From Tachypleus tridentatus (lineage: Eukaryota > Arthropoda > Merostomata > Xiphosura > Limulidae), in NCBI RefSeq assembly GCF_004210375.1, contig NC_134833.1, forward strand, positions 144,390,127-144,454,126: 64,000 nucleotides of DNA, in the 5' to 3' direction. Both the position numbers and the translations under genes were made by a program. The notes beneath the pieces were generated by a model that ran no database searches, was not told where the DNA came from, and worked only from the letters and a program-made list of their open reading frames with translations. Every line of letters begins with the position of its first letter. The stretch's first letter is position 1. Positions 11,246 to 21,964 of this stretch are shown here, one piece after another.

Positions 11246-12030
11246 AGTTCGACCTTATTCTTATATCTACATACGTAGTAACATAATTGTGTCTTCATTC
11301 TTCGGTCTACCTTTACCATCTGTTCTAAAGTCATCTTTCTACAGTTGCATGTAGTGAACGACTAGACTTTTGTAGAATAAAATATTATCACTTAGGTACT
11401 TAAGTCAATTCTACTGTTAAAGATACTAAGCGAAATTGAAACATTTACAATATTTGTCGGTATGATTTCCCCTTAGAACATTCATTTTTTAAGTTCAAAA
11501 CACTACAGTGTTGAGGTAATTGGTAAGTATAGTTTTCTGGCAAAAGGAACTCACGATACCCAGTGAAAACTGATTAATTTGTTATTTTACAGTGGAACTT
11601 AACTGATATAAAACTCTAACCGAAAGTACACCATGCTAATAGTATTTGCTTACATAAAATTAAGGTGATTCGACTTCGCACATGGACAGTAAATGTGGAG
11701 TCTGATTGGGGTCACTCCAGGAAATAGTGACGTTTTAAGTAAAGAATTTCTACATAACAATACATGCAAATCATAGTTAGATACAATTTTATACTATCAA
11801 TAGTACAAAATTATTAATAACAAAGTCCAGAAGTAGCTTGATACTGAAATAGAGCCACATTTCAACAGTAGAAACTATTGGGTTTAATTCGGGAAAATAG
11901 ATTACATTTTATTTTGGATAAACCAAAACATAAAACAACTCATTTTTCCAGTATGACAGACAGTTCTAGCTTTGTTAAGCATATTGTTAGCTTGTAATAA
12001 ATAACAAAACCATTGTTCTTTAAAAGATTA
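11246..12030. other. AT-rich, nothing recognised
   Basis: No coding region or named repeat seen. Confidence 0.5.
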
Positions 12031-12296
12031 GGCCCGACGTAGCCAGGTGGTTAGGGTGCTTGACCCTAAAGGTCGCGAGTTCGAATCCCTTTTATACCAA
12101 ACATGTTTCACTTTCAGCCTTGAGTGCGTTATTATGTGATGGTCAATCCCACTCTTTGTTGGTAAGCGAGTAGCTCATGAGTAGGCGATGGGTGGATATG
12201 ACAAACTCCGTTCTCTTTAGTCTTACATTGCTAAATTAGGGGTGACCAGCGCAGATAGCCCTCGTGTAACTTTGCGAGAAATTTCAAACAAAATCT
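12031..12296 (+). mobile_element. tRNA-Thr-like SINE, first family, full length
   Basis: Starts GGCCCGACGTAGCCAGGTGG. It has the B box GAGTTCGAATCCC, the body block AATCCCACTCTTTGTTGGTA, and ends with the CAGATAGCCCTCGTGTAA tail block and a CAAA-type tail. Confidence 0.85.
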
Positions 12297-12445
12297 CTTT
12301 AAAAGAGTAACGCCAATTTTTATTTTTACTGGACATTTTTACTGTGCTCATCGCGGTATCAAAATGAAATTTTTCGCTTCCAGTGTTGCAGACATGGTTA
12401 GTTTTAATGTTGTTGAGCATAGGTTTATCTTATAAATAGGTTAGT

Positions 12446-12610
12446 TGATGATCATTCCTACTATTCATTTGTAAAAGAGTAGCCCAAGAGTTGGCGGTGG
12501 GTGGTGATGACTAATTACCTTCCATTTAGCCTTACACTGCTAAATTAAGGACGGCTAGAGCAGATAGCCCTTGTGTTTCTTTGCGTAAAATTCAGAAACA
12601 AAGAAACAAG
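12446..12610 (+). mobile_element. 5'-truncated first-family SINE
   Basis: Begins inside the body (TTCCTACTATTCATTTGT), carries AAAAGAGTAGCCCAAGAGTT and GGCGGTGGGTGGTGATGACT, and ends with a CAGAAACAAAGAAACAAG tail. The tRNA-like head is missing, as expected from incomplete reverse transcription. Confidence 0.8.
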
Positions 12611-12639
12611 TATTGAAAAGTATCCAAAAATGATTACAC

Positions 12640-13205
12640 TTAACTGTTACAAGTTTATACATTAAATTAATAATCGTAAAATTTGGTAACTTATTTTTAT
12701 AGCACAGAACATTCATATTAGTAGGTTCGTTCATGCCAGGACATTAAAAGCAAAACAGACAGTTTCTGTTCTTGTTTCTCGTTATGAGAATAAGTTATGA
12801 AGACTAGTAGACCGTGTGGTGTGTGAGAAACTACCGTAGTGTTAAAAAAAACAATAAAATATTTTATGAAGCTAGTTCTTTTCCGGAATGACATTTTTCA
12901 AGGTAAATAAATTATCGTTTAAAATATCTGAAATATTCTCTTCGTAACTTAATTCAGTTAGGGAGTTATTCATCATCTCCGTAACCAGTAAAATTCAATT
13001 TAAAGGAGAATTCATGTAAAAACTTAGTGACAAATATAGTTGATTAAACTACTCATGTAATGAAACTCTCCATCTTTCTTTAAAGTTATTTTGTTTTTAG
13101 CAATATTTAATAGAATACCGTTTAAAAATATTTGAATGTGGTTCTTATCAACTTTATGATTAATTAGATGAGTTTACAATTTCAACTTGTTATATGGGTT
13201 TAGAG
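12640..13205 (+). repeat. Dispersed repeat R, copy 1, first part
   Basis: Shares ordered blocks with 26930-27150, 51400-52000 (same strand) and with 32450-32960, 41500-42170 and 55655-56000 (opposite strand). Examples: TTCTTGTTTCTCGTTATGA, GAATGACATTTTTCAAGGTA and AACTTGTTATATGGGTTTAG. It is cut at 13205 by the hAT element and resumes at 15607. Confidence 0.75.
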
Positions 13206-15598
13206 TAAGAGTGGTCAACGTATTTTTATAGTGGCCACAACTGTGGCTAATAAAAACAACGTCGGCCACACTATTAAAAAAAAAGAAAAATGAAGAGGTT
13301 AGTTTAATTAAAACAATTGCACTTCAACTAACCCATTCAATGTTAAAATTGATGGGGGTTTTCATTAACAAGTTTCGTGAAATTTGGCTTAATATCTATG
13401 CTCAATAAACATCTTAGCTTTACCTCTAAATTTACGTCAGTAAGTCGAGATCTGTATCTAGACTTGAGAGAATCTCGCGTAGAAAATGTTGACCCACACA
13501 CCTATATGGATCCAAACATGGAAAATAATTTTGAAATTGCTATCTTTAAATTTGAAAGACTCTCATTTAACAGAATAGTGAGCCACATCTCTGATAGAGC
13601 ATTTTTGTTTACCTTTTATATGTTCTACACTTTGCAGGGTTAACATCCCGTCTTCAAATCCACACTTATCCAAATACAAAAAAAGATGTAATTTCCTAAA
13701 TGAAATTTCCTAAGTCAAATTAAGATGCAAAAATTCAAATAACATTTTCAAATTTTTAAATTCGGCGAACCGTTATTCAGATTTTTGATCCAGTTTACAT
13801 AGAGATAATTTTAGTATCAGAGAAATCATACTCCTTATTATTTTCTAGAAAACGTTTCAACTTTGCAAAATGTGACAAATTATTCTTTTTTAATTGTTCC
13901 ACCAGGAAGTTTAACTTTAAATGAAATTCACAAATAGACTGTGATTGTTCGCTTATTATTTGACGTGTTCCCTGACGCTTTGTATTCAAATTATATAAGT
14001 GAGCCATCATGTCGCACAGAAAGTGCAAATCACACTGCCATAAATAGTTTCAATTTCAGAGAACTTTTCAATCTTACCTTTTTCAACAAAATACTCTCTT
14101 ATTTGAGGAAATAAGGAAGTAAATCGTTCCAAAACGTTTCCTCTACTTAACCATCTCACATTTGCAAAATCAGTAAGATCATCAAAATTACAGTCACTGC
14201 TTTTCTATAAAGACTTAATTAACAAACTGTCGAGGGATGAGAGAGCTTCCACTTCTAATATAATTCACAATTTTTATAACAATTTTCATCAAATATTTCA
14301 ATTCATTACTTTTAGACATTTGAACATATAACTTTTCCTGATGCAAAATGCAATGGAAAGATGGCAGCGTGGACTTCACATTATTTTCAGTTAAATGCCG
14401 CTTCAAAAGAGAAACAAATCTCAATTTCGCCCAAGTCACAGAGGGAGCGCTATCTGTTGTGACGAAAACCAGTTTTGTTTTTTGTTTTTTAATCCAGATT
14501 GAATTTTTTTGAAGATGTTTCTTCAATATGTTCGATCTCGTAATCCACAAAGGCCAAGCATTTCTTCCGTCACCTGAATATCTGACGTTACATGTCAAAC
14601 TCAAAATATCAACTGTGCAGTGTCACTAACATCTGTTGACTCATTTAGTGCTAAAGAAAAATACAAACAATCTTTTAGTTGTTCAAGCAACTGATTTTCT
14701 ATATCTCTCGCTAACTCTAGTATTCTATGGACAATTGTTTTTCAACTTAATAGCAAATTATCTACCTTTTGAAAAATATCATCTTTTATTTTTGAATCAT
14801 AATTCTCCAACATAGTTTCAATGACAACAACCAATATTTCTTTTACTAGTTCAGCATCAAAAAATGATTTCTTTTTTGAGCTAGAATCCAATCTATTTTA
14901 TAGCTAACTAACATAACTAGTTCTATCGATAATAAAAATATTTTTATACCTCCATTTTGTTCATTAAGTTGTGCTTTCGGGCGGCTAATTTCATTCATAC
15001 GATCTTTGCTATCAACTGGAATTTTTACATTAAATTCGTTGTGAAAAATTTTAAAGTGTTGCTTAAGATTGTATAATTTATTATTTCTAAATACTTTGTT
15101 ACACAAAAGATACACTGACTTATTATTCGCTTCAATCACTACAAATTTCAACTTTCATTAAGTTCTCGTTTCACGTTTCCTCAGTCACGCGACATTCTCT
15201 TTTCAGCAGCAATGCTAGAATCAATTATATTGCCTTTATTTTCTGAGTGTTCATCAGCATCGTTTTAGAATTATCCACTTATCCATATTGTGGGATTAAA
15301 AACAAAATATATTTAAACATTTTAGAAGTTGTACAATAAAAATATGTTTGCAAGCGCTTCCAAAATAACTTACACTCGATAGTAAACATCCAAATCAGAC
15401 TGACGTTATAAAATGGCTAGAGCCTGTGTCAGTGATGAAGCGCGCGACATTAGCGATGACGTGAGGCAATGCAGTTCTTGATTACCAAGTTTGCGATAAA
15501 AAATAAATGATGGAAAAAGTTGATTCCTAAACTCAAGCTGACCACAATTGTACTATCCGCTGGCCACATGCCAGTAGCCATGTAGTTGCCTTCCTCTG
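13206..15598 (-). mobile_element. hAT DNA transposon, 2,393 bp, inserted in repeat R
   Basis: Bounded by an imperfect 8-bp target duplication, GTTTAGAG (13198-13205) and GTTTACAG (15599-15606), the size expected for hAT. Terminal inverted repeats are imperfect: TAAGAGTGGTCAAC at the left and, on the other strand, CAGAGGAAGGCAAC at the right. The empty site survives in the inverted copy of this region near 41490-41520, where the same flanks run straight through. This fixes the ends and shows that the element entered after the two regions diverged. Confidence 0.85.
13795..15151 (-). pseudogene. hAT transposase (BED-finger type), broken
   Basis: Minus-strand pieces in the right order for a ZBED/GTF2IRD2-like hAT transposase. 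15151-14846 has LLCNKVF then LKQHFKIFH, which fits a BED-type zinc finger (Cys-x2-Cys degraded, His retained). 14604-14215 has VFVTTDSAPSVTWAKLRFVS, a catalytic Asp region, then FHCILHQEKL and IVNYIRSGSSLIPRQF. 14028-13795 has MHFLCDMMAHLYNLNTKRQG, the same block as in the ORF at 6181-6963. Several stops and frameshifts lie between the pieces, so it is dead. It is related to, but clearly not the same copy as, the element at 6.2 kb. Confidence 0.8.
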
Positions 15599-15606
15599 GT
15601 TTACAG

Positions 15607-16090
15607 GATAAAGTTAAATATCCTAAACTGGACGAACATCTGAAGATATTTTAGGAATTACGGCCAATAACATTATTAATGGATAAATGCATTTTAACAT
15701 TTATGAATTTTAATATTTATTACGCTATTACGTTTATCTGATGAAAGTGTTATAATAATTGTCAGGTTGTACTTAACCTTTTAGTGCTGTTTGTATATTT
15801 AACTTTATCTTGGTCAGGAAGTTTTAATAAAAATACAAAATTTTGGTTTAAAACATGTATATATATATATATACAGATGTAGTGGGTGATATGTTTATAT
15901 TGGCACAATAAATTTAAAAAACAGACCAATTACCAATATCAAAAATTATATACGACATATTTTTATTACACACATATGAAGACCGTTTCACATTTGTTCA
16001 TATAAAGGAATTAGGGTGAACCTGTAAATAAGTTATTTTTCATTTTTAGAAATATTGAACACATCTAATGCTTTATAGTATCAATAAGAT
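15607..16090 (+). repeat. Dispersed repeat R, copy 1, second part
   Basis: Continues R after the hAT insertion. GTTAAATATCCTAAACTGGA, AATGGATAAATGCATTTTAA and TTAACTTTATCTTGGTCAGG match 52010-52230 on the same strand and 32140-32420 reversed. It ends near a TA microsatellite at 15855-15874. Confidence 0.75.
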
Positions 16091-16150
16091 ATATTTAGAC
16101 ATAAGCTAATATTAATAGACAAAAATTAATTGTTTAATTTTTATTCGCAG

Positions 16151-17056
16151 CACTTTTCTCGACATTCAACTGTGGACATGAAAACTTCTGACCAGACATT
16201 CAGTTTTAAAAGGTTCAAGAATATTCCTGGAATTGGAATTATTTTGGGAATGACATCAGGATTCATGTATTCTCTGGCGATCCTGAATTTGAAGCTGGTG
16301 TCAGAAATTAGTCCAGCCCTGTTTCTGGTAATTCAAGCTCTTATCCAATGGGTAATTTATAATTCTTTTATTATTTTTTCGAAAGCCAGTTACTTCGGAG
16401 AGAAAATAGATGGAATTATTTTGTTTTTTAGAGCTTTATTTGATGGAATATTAAAAGCCCTAATGATATACTGTTTTCACTGGCTCCCTCTTGCGGATGC
16501 TTCCACAATCTACTTCTCTTCTCCAGTGTTCATTAGTTTGCTTGCTTACTTGGTTTTGAAGGAACCTTGTGGGGCTTACAATGTATTCGTCTTAATGCTG
16601 CCGATGACGGGCATTATTTTAATTATCAAACCAACGTTTATCGTAGGAACGTTCCAAGAGATTCATGACATAGATAATCGACGGAAAGGAACTATTTTTG
16701 GATTTTCTGCGTGTCTGTTGAAAGCTTGTTGCTATACAATGGCCCGTAAACTTCAAAAAACACCATCTCAAGTTGCGGCCGCCATGATGTCAGCCTTTAG
16801 CTTTGTTGTAAGAACTTTTCTATTGTTCTTGTTTGAAGAAATTCAAACATCATCTTGTGGTAAAAGCAGTGTTCTTGTTGTGAGTTCTGGCATCATTATA
16901 ACACTGTATCAACTCCTCACCACAATAGCCTTACAAGTGGAAAATGCTGGACCAGTGTCTGTTGGTCAAACTCTAAATATAATTACAGCCTTTTTGTTCG
17001 ATATTTTCATCTTAAATACCATCGCCATCTGGTGTAGTATTTTTGGCGATGTTTAA
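16151..17056 (+). CDS. SLC35G-like drug/metabolite-transporter family protein, exon with C-terminal frameshift
   Basis: Integral membrane protein of the EamA / drug-metabolite transporter superfamily, closest to SLC35G1/TMEM20 by motif recall. The frame gives about 290 residues with some nine hydrophobic segments. Typical parts are GIILGMTSGFMYSL (TM1), a HWLPLADASTIYFSSPVF stretch before the end of the first EamA repeat, VLKEPCGAYNVF, GIILIIKPTFIVGTF, and in the second repeat ACCYTMARKL and ENAGPVSVGQTLNI. The frame opens with TTG at 16130, which is unlikely as a start. TTTTTATTCGCAG ending at 16150 looks like a splice acceptor, so this is probably a downstream exon; the first ATG inside is at 16178. 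The frame stops at 17056 just after SIFGDV. Adding one T restores LIFVGVLLTTLKKVN to a stop near 17100. The substrate is unknown; mammalian SLC35G1 has been linked with STIM1 and citrate transport. Confidence 0.8.
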   Translation, partial: HFSRHSTVDMKTSDQTFSFKRFKNIPGIGIILGMTSGFMYSLAILNLKLVSEISPALFLVIQALIQWVIYNSFIIFSKASYFGEKIDGIILFFRALFDGILKALMIYCFHWLPLADASTIYFSSPVFISLLAYLVLKEPCGAYNVFVLMLPMTGIILIIKPTFIVGTFQEIHDIDNRRKGTIFGFSACLLKACCYTMARKLQKTPSQVAAAMMSAFSFVVRTFLLFLFEEIQTSSCGKSSVLVVSSGIIITLYQLLTTIALQVENAGPVSVGQTLNIITAFLFDIFILNTIAIWCSIFGDV

Positions 17057-17910
17057 TTTTTGTTGGTGTTCTTTTAACAACATTAAAGAAAGTGAATTAG
17101 TTCCGAGCATTTTCTTCACTATTTTATTGTTTGAAAGTTTTTTATTACAAATGTTCGTAACGTAGTTCACGAGAAACAGATTTATTAAACATTGCTTGGA
17201 GTGAAATGTATAACTGTCGATAGATGTTAAACATACCATTGATGATAATGGGTAGGACCTTGAGTTCGAGTACTAGTTTTCCAATGATGATGACATACAA
17301 TCGACTTGTTTAGTTTGTTGTTTCTCTTTGATGCCGATGTACATGGTCATGAGAGTTCGGTTTTGACTTCAAGATAAACTTCTTATGCTTTAGTGAGACG
17401 TGCTCAGATTTCTTTTATGTTCCTATTTTTCACGAAACTTCCATGTGTTTATTTGTGTTTCGTTTGTTTTCATTAAGAATTTACTGTAAATAAAAATAAT
17501 TTGTAAAAAAAGAAAAACATTCGATCTGCTTTAAAATTTCAAATTTTATAAATGTGTCAAATAAAAATTAAACAACTCTGTATTTGAAACAGCTGTGTTT
17601 CGATATGTATCACAATTTTTGAAACATTCATTTGTGAAAATGATGAGTCACATACATGATTCTTATATTTTCAATTATTACTAGCTGAGACTCGGAAAAC
17701 ATTATGTAGGCGTGAATGTATTTAACAAAACTACACGACGTATTTAAGTTTATAATTGACCACCCACGATGTATATCTAAATGTAGTTTTAAGATGTCCG
17801 TATTTGTTACCAATGGCAATATTATTTAATATTAATTTCAGCATACTTACTGATAAGTCGTATTGTGTTTCTAATCCAAAATATGTATCTTTCGAGTTTT
17901 AAATCATAAA
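17057..17910. other. 3' flank of the SLC35G exon, partly duplicated
   Basis: The first 200 bp or so (for example GTTCACGAGAAACAGATTTA) recur reversed at about 40180-40380 next to the dead SLC35G copy, so the duplicated segment extends past the coding exon. The rest is AT-rich with no gene seen. Confidence 0.65.
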
Positions 17911-17919
17911 AATATTTGT

Positions 17920-18182
17920 TTGTTTCTTTTTGAATTTCGTGCAAAGCTACTTGAGGGCTATCTACGCAAGCTGTCCCTAATTTAACCGTCTAAAACAGCT
18001 GGTCATCACCACCCACTGCCAACTCTTGGGCTACTCTTTTACCAATGAATGGTGGGATTGATCCTCACATAAACGTCCCCACGACTGGGAGGGCGAGCAT
18101 GTTTGGTGCGAACGGGTATTTGAACCCGCGACCCTCGAATTACCAGTTGAACGCCTTAACACGCTTAGCCATTCCGGGCCTC
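17920..18182 (-). mobile_element. tRNA-Thr-like SINE, first family, with target duplication
   Basis: Full-length copy flanked by an 11-bp direct repeat AAAATATTTGT (17909-17919 and 18183-18193). The tRNA-like head, at the right, reads in reverse as AATGGCTAAGCGTGTTAAGG; the B box region and the CAAACA-type tail are present. Confidence 0.9.
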
Positions 18183-18193
18183 AAAATATTTGT

Positions 18194-18645
18194 AACTTAT
18201 AAGTAGGTACATTTAGCAGAAGTATTCTAAAACTTTCACCGGCTTTCTGTCGATATTTGTTTATATTGTAATGTACTTTCAGCTGCTGAGGTATCAGAAA
18301 CTTTCCAAAAGAGAATTGATTTTCAACGAAAAACTTTCCAGTGTTTAAATGGTTGTCATCACAATTCCATTGTGTTGAAGAAAATACTTTATAAAAGACG
18401 TCAAGTTTGATTTATCATTTCTACCTTTAATAAAATAAATTCAAAATTCTCCGGTAGGATAAAAAAATCAATCCCAATATGGTTGATTAGGGCCCGTTAA
18501 AAGTCTTTATTTTACCTTATTAACCCCTTGATTAAAGGTTGAAAGATTGAAATGTATGATTGAAGGTTTAAAGTAGACTTGAATTAAAGTCTTACCTAAA
18601 ACTAAAAAATCCGTTCTCAAAAGCATAGAATCAATTATTGTTGAC
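18194..18645. other. AT-rich, nothing recognised
   Basis: No coding region or named repeat. Confidence 0.4.
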
Positions 18646-18649
18646 AACG

Positions 18650-19050
18650 AATTTAGTAGGATTTCAATAACACTCAGTTCTTAAACCTTTTAGAACAAAC
18701 ATGCTTTCAATAATAATGAGTTTTTAAATTATGCAAACATGATTTGAACAAAACTGAGTTTTTAAACTTTGTAGATATGAAACCGATAACACTGACTTTT
18801 CAAACTATGAAGACATGATTTCAATAACACTAATATTGAAACTTTGCATACTTGATTTCAGTAACGCTCAATGTTTAAACTCTATGGAGAAGATATGTTT
18901 TCAGTGACACTGTTTCTCAGAAGCAATCATGATTGTATTAACACTCAGGTTTCAAACAATGCACAATAAACATAATATAAATAATAACCAGTTCTTAAAC
19001 TTTGGAAACATAATAGGCTTATAATGGTAAACACAGACTTTAAATACGTA
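18650..19050. repeat. Degenerate tandem repeat, period near 38 bp
   Basis: The phrase TTTCAATAACACTGAGTTTT (variable) followed by a TAAACTTTG-like block recurs at about 18663, 18706, 18743, 18782, 18819, 18857, 18900 and 18933, so spacing is 33-43 bp with a centre near 38. Copies differ at many positions, so the array is old. Confidence 0.7.
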
Positions 19051-19340
19051 TAGCAAGCCCAACAGGAGCAAAGAATTACGTTGTTTCATGGTCACTTAAC
19101 AAACAAAAGCTAGTAAAAACCAGAATTACAAAAACGAAAGAGGATTCTAATTCTACATTTACAGTGTAGTGACATTAAGGTCTACTTATCCAAGTTACAG
19201 CCTTGGTAGGAATTATATTTTTAACAGCTTTTTTATTTAGGCTCTAAATATTCTTCATAGTTTATCCTAGGAAAACAATTACATTTATGTTTTGTATTAG
19301 ATATTTTTATGCGTGTATTGGTTAGTATAATTATGCTCTT
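19051..19340. other. AT-rich, nothing recognised
   Basis: No feature seen. Confidence 0.4.
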
Positions 19341-19530
19341 AGGCCTAGCGTGGCTTGGTGGTTAAAGCGCTCGAATCGTACTTAGGGGTCGCGGGTTCGA
19401 TTCCTAGTTACACCAAAGATGGGAGTATTGTAATGAAACAGCGAATTCCACTAATCGTTGATAAAAGACTGGCCAACCAGTTAACGATGAATGGAAATGA
19501 CTACTTGATTTCGTTCTAGTCTTATACTAC
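19341..19530 (+). mobile_element. Degenerate first-family SINE
   Basis: Head AGGCCTAGCGTGGCTTGGTG, B box GGGTTCGATTCC, ACACCA end, and traces of the body (CCACTAATCGTTGATAAAAG). The tail is lost. It is an old copy. Confidence 0.7.
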
Positions 19531-19544
19531 TAACTTAAGTAAAA

Positions 19545-19790
19545 AATGAATTGATGAATATGTATGATAAACAACAAGGATTATCCAAGACCTTACGAAC
19601 CCTGATTAGGAAATGTTAAATGTCGATTTAATAAAAATTTCAAATAGTTGCCGCGAGAAACTTTATTTTCATATAAAATAACAAAATATAATATTTAGGG
19701 ACAACAATAAACCTATTGGTCAAACTCGGGTGTCCCATTTTTTAAACTAAATTATTATAAATTTAAAAATATATCTGAAACCCAGCCCTT
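19545..19790 (+). repeat. Third copy of a palindrome-arm segment
   Basis: Blocks such as GGAAATGTTAA, ATTTAGGGACAA and CTTTATTTTCATATAAAATA match 52625-52870 on the same strand and 31090-31340 reversed. It lies outside the palindrome proper. Confidence 0.65.
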
Positions 19791-20757
19791 ACTATTTATA
19801 TAGGTATCAAGCTTTTAATTTAATCATAATATAAAGTTTGTTGAGGGCAAGAGAATTATCTGTTGGTTCATCGTGGTTGTACCATCCTCTAAACCAAATT
19901 TGAAATAATAATAAATATAAATCCAGTTCTTATCATTGTTACATTTATCAAGATTTCTTTGAAACTCATTGAAATTTATTGTCTCAATAACATACGAAAC
20001 AACTCATTCCATTGGTGAAATATCTTATTTAAAAATAAAATTGTCGTAGCTGAAAACAGCTTTCCCTTTGCCTATATCTATATGTATGTCTTCTCGGTCT
20101 ATAATTTTCAATGTTAAGTATGACAAATGTTGACACATCAACGAAATCAATTACTTTTAGAATCTCAAACACAGCAACCAGATCTCCTCTAACTTTTCTT
20201 TTTCACAATTTTAAGACGTTAATCTCTACTCTAATAACAACCCTTCCATCTGAGGTATGATTTTAGTTATCATTTTATAAATACGTTCCAGCAATTATAT
20301 GCTCTTTGTAAAGTATGGAGTCAAAGACTGAACATAATTCACCAAATATCACCCGACAAGTGATAAATACAGCTTAAAATCCTATTTGTCGTATCACCAT
20401 GAAGAGCACATTGCTTGGATGGCTTCGGAGACTGATCAAGAAATACATCAAGGTTAGTTCTTTTTAGGTTATTCTAAAATTATATTTATAATTCAAATTA
20501 TTATAATCCACATACATTATATTGCATTTACTATAATTGCAACACATCTGTAATTTATTTGCCCAATTAAATAAATTATCCAAACTAATTTTTACATCAG
20601 TAACATCCTCCTCAAACAAGCAAGAGCTTAACAAGATCAGTTAATTTATGTAATTTATTGAACATTCCTTCACCTATCTCATTAATGTAAATAATAAAAA
20701 AAACAACAATGGTTCTAAGACTGAGCCCTAAGTTATTCCACTTGTGATATTCATCTG
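19791..20757. other. AT-rich, no gene recognised
   Basis: Less AT-extreme than its neighbours around 20080-20440, but no frame or named repeat is convincing. Confidence 0.4.
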
Positions 20758-21285
20758 GACTAGGGTGGACAGGTGGTTAGGCGCTTGACTCGTTATCCGA
20801 GGGGTCGCGGATTATAATCCTCGTCACACCAAATATACTCATTCTTTTAATTGTTAGTGCGTTATAATGAGGCCCGGCATGGTAAGGTAGGTTAAGGCGT
20901 CAACTCGTAATCTGAGGGTCGCGGGTTCGCCTTTTAAGCCGTGGGGGCGTTATAATGTGATGGTCAATCCTACTATTCTTTGGTAAAAGAGTAGCCCAAG
21001 AGTTGGCGGTGGGTGGTGTTGACTAGATGCCTTTCCTCTAGTCTTACACTGCTAAATTAGGGACGACTAGCACAGATAGCCCTCGAGTAGCTTTGCGCGA
21101 AATTCAAAACAAACAAACAAATAAGCGTTATAATGTGACTGTCAATACCACTATTCGTTGATGAAACAGTAACCCAAGAGTTGGCAGTGGTGGTGATGAC
21201 TAGTTGCCTCTCCTCAAGTGTAAATTACTGACGGCTAGCGCAGTACACCTTTGCGCGCAATTCATAAACAAAGAAATAGACATGC
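20758..21285 (+). mobile_element. First-family SINE split by a younger SINE
   Basis: The 5' part (20758-20870) holds the head and the GTGCGTTATAATG body phrase. The 3' part (21125-21285) resumes with the same phrase and carries the body and tail (CCAAGAGTTGGCAGTGG, CAGTACACCTTTGCG). Both parts are worn. The split is exactly at the target duplication of the inner copy. Confidence 0.85.
20871..21124 (+). mobile_element. Inner first-family SINE with 11-bp target duplication
   Basis: Starts GGCCCGGCATGGTAAGGTAG and ends in a CAAACAAACAAATAA tail. GCGTTATAATG occurs at 20859-20869 and again at 21125-21135. The B box is shortened (GCGGGTTCGCC), with a small deletion between it and the body. Confidence 0.9.
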
Positions 21286-21964
21286 ATCTAGTTTAGCTAA
21301 AGTCCATTCTAATAAATAACACTCTGTTTTCTTCCACCCAGAAACTCTTGTCCAATTAACTCACTTATCTCCCACACCTATAGAGATAATTTTATTAGCC
21401 TTTAAAGTGGCATCTTGTCAAATGTTCTGTAAAATACAGATACACCACATTTACACAAGCAGTGTCTTTTGGTAAGAATGTCAAGAGATTTTTAAGACGA
21501 GGTTTTCTCTCAGTAACAATATGGATATTATTCAATAACATTTTAAAATTACTTTCCAAATCATCTTTTTTTTAGATTTTTTTCGTCAAATGTACAAAAA
21601 TGATTTGAAGTACTTAAGGCGTCATAAGCTAAAGCTGACAAGGTAAGTTCACCTTTTTATGATAACGATTAGAGAGAGCCACTTTTAACTGATGTATTAC
21701 CAGAGGTGTCAGTGTATGTCAGCCTGTTTTTAAAATTATCACATGTGTTGATAATTGTTACTCATATTCCTTAACATACAATTAGTTTTATCTAAATATT
21801 AATAAAAACAGTAATGTTATTTGTAAACGGAACTGGGAGAAGTCTGGATGTGAACGTGTTGGTCTACCATTCATGAGATTCAAGGTTCGAAACTTCATAA
21901 AACGCTGAAGCAACATAACATGGTTTTCTCAACTTCTTACTGATAAACACTTGGCAGGAACAAA

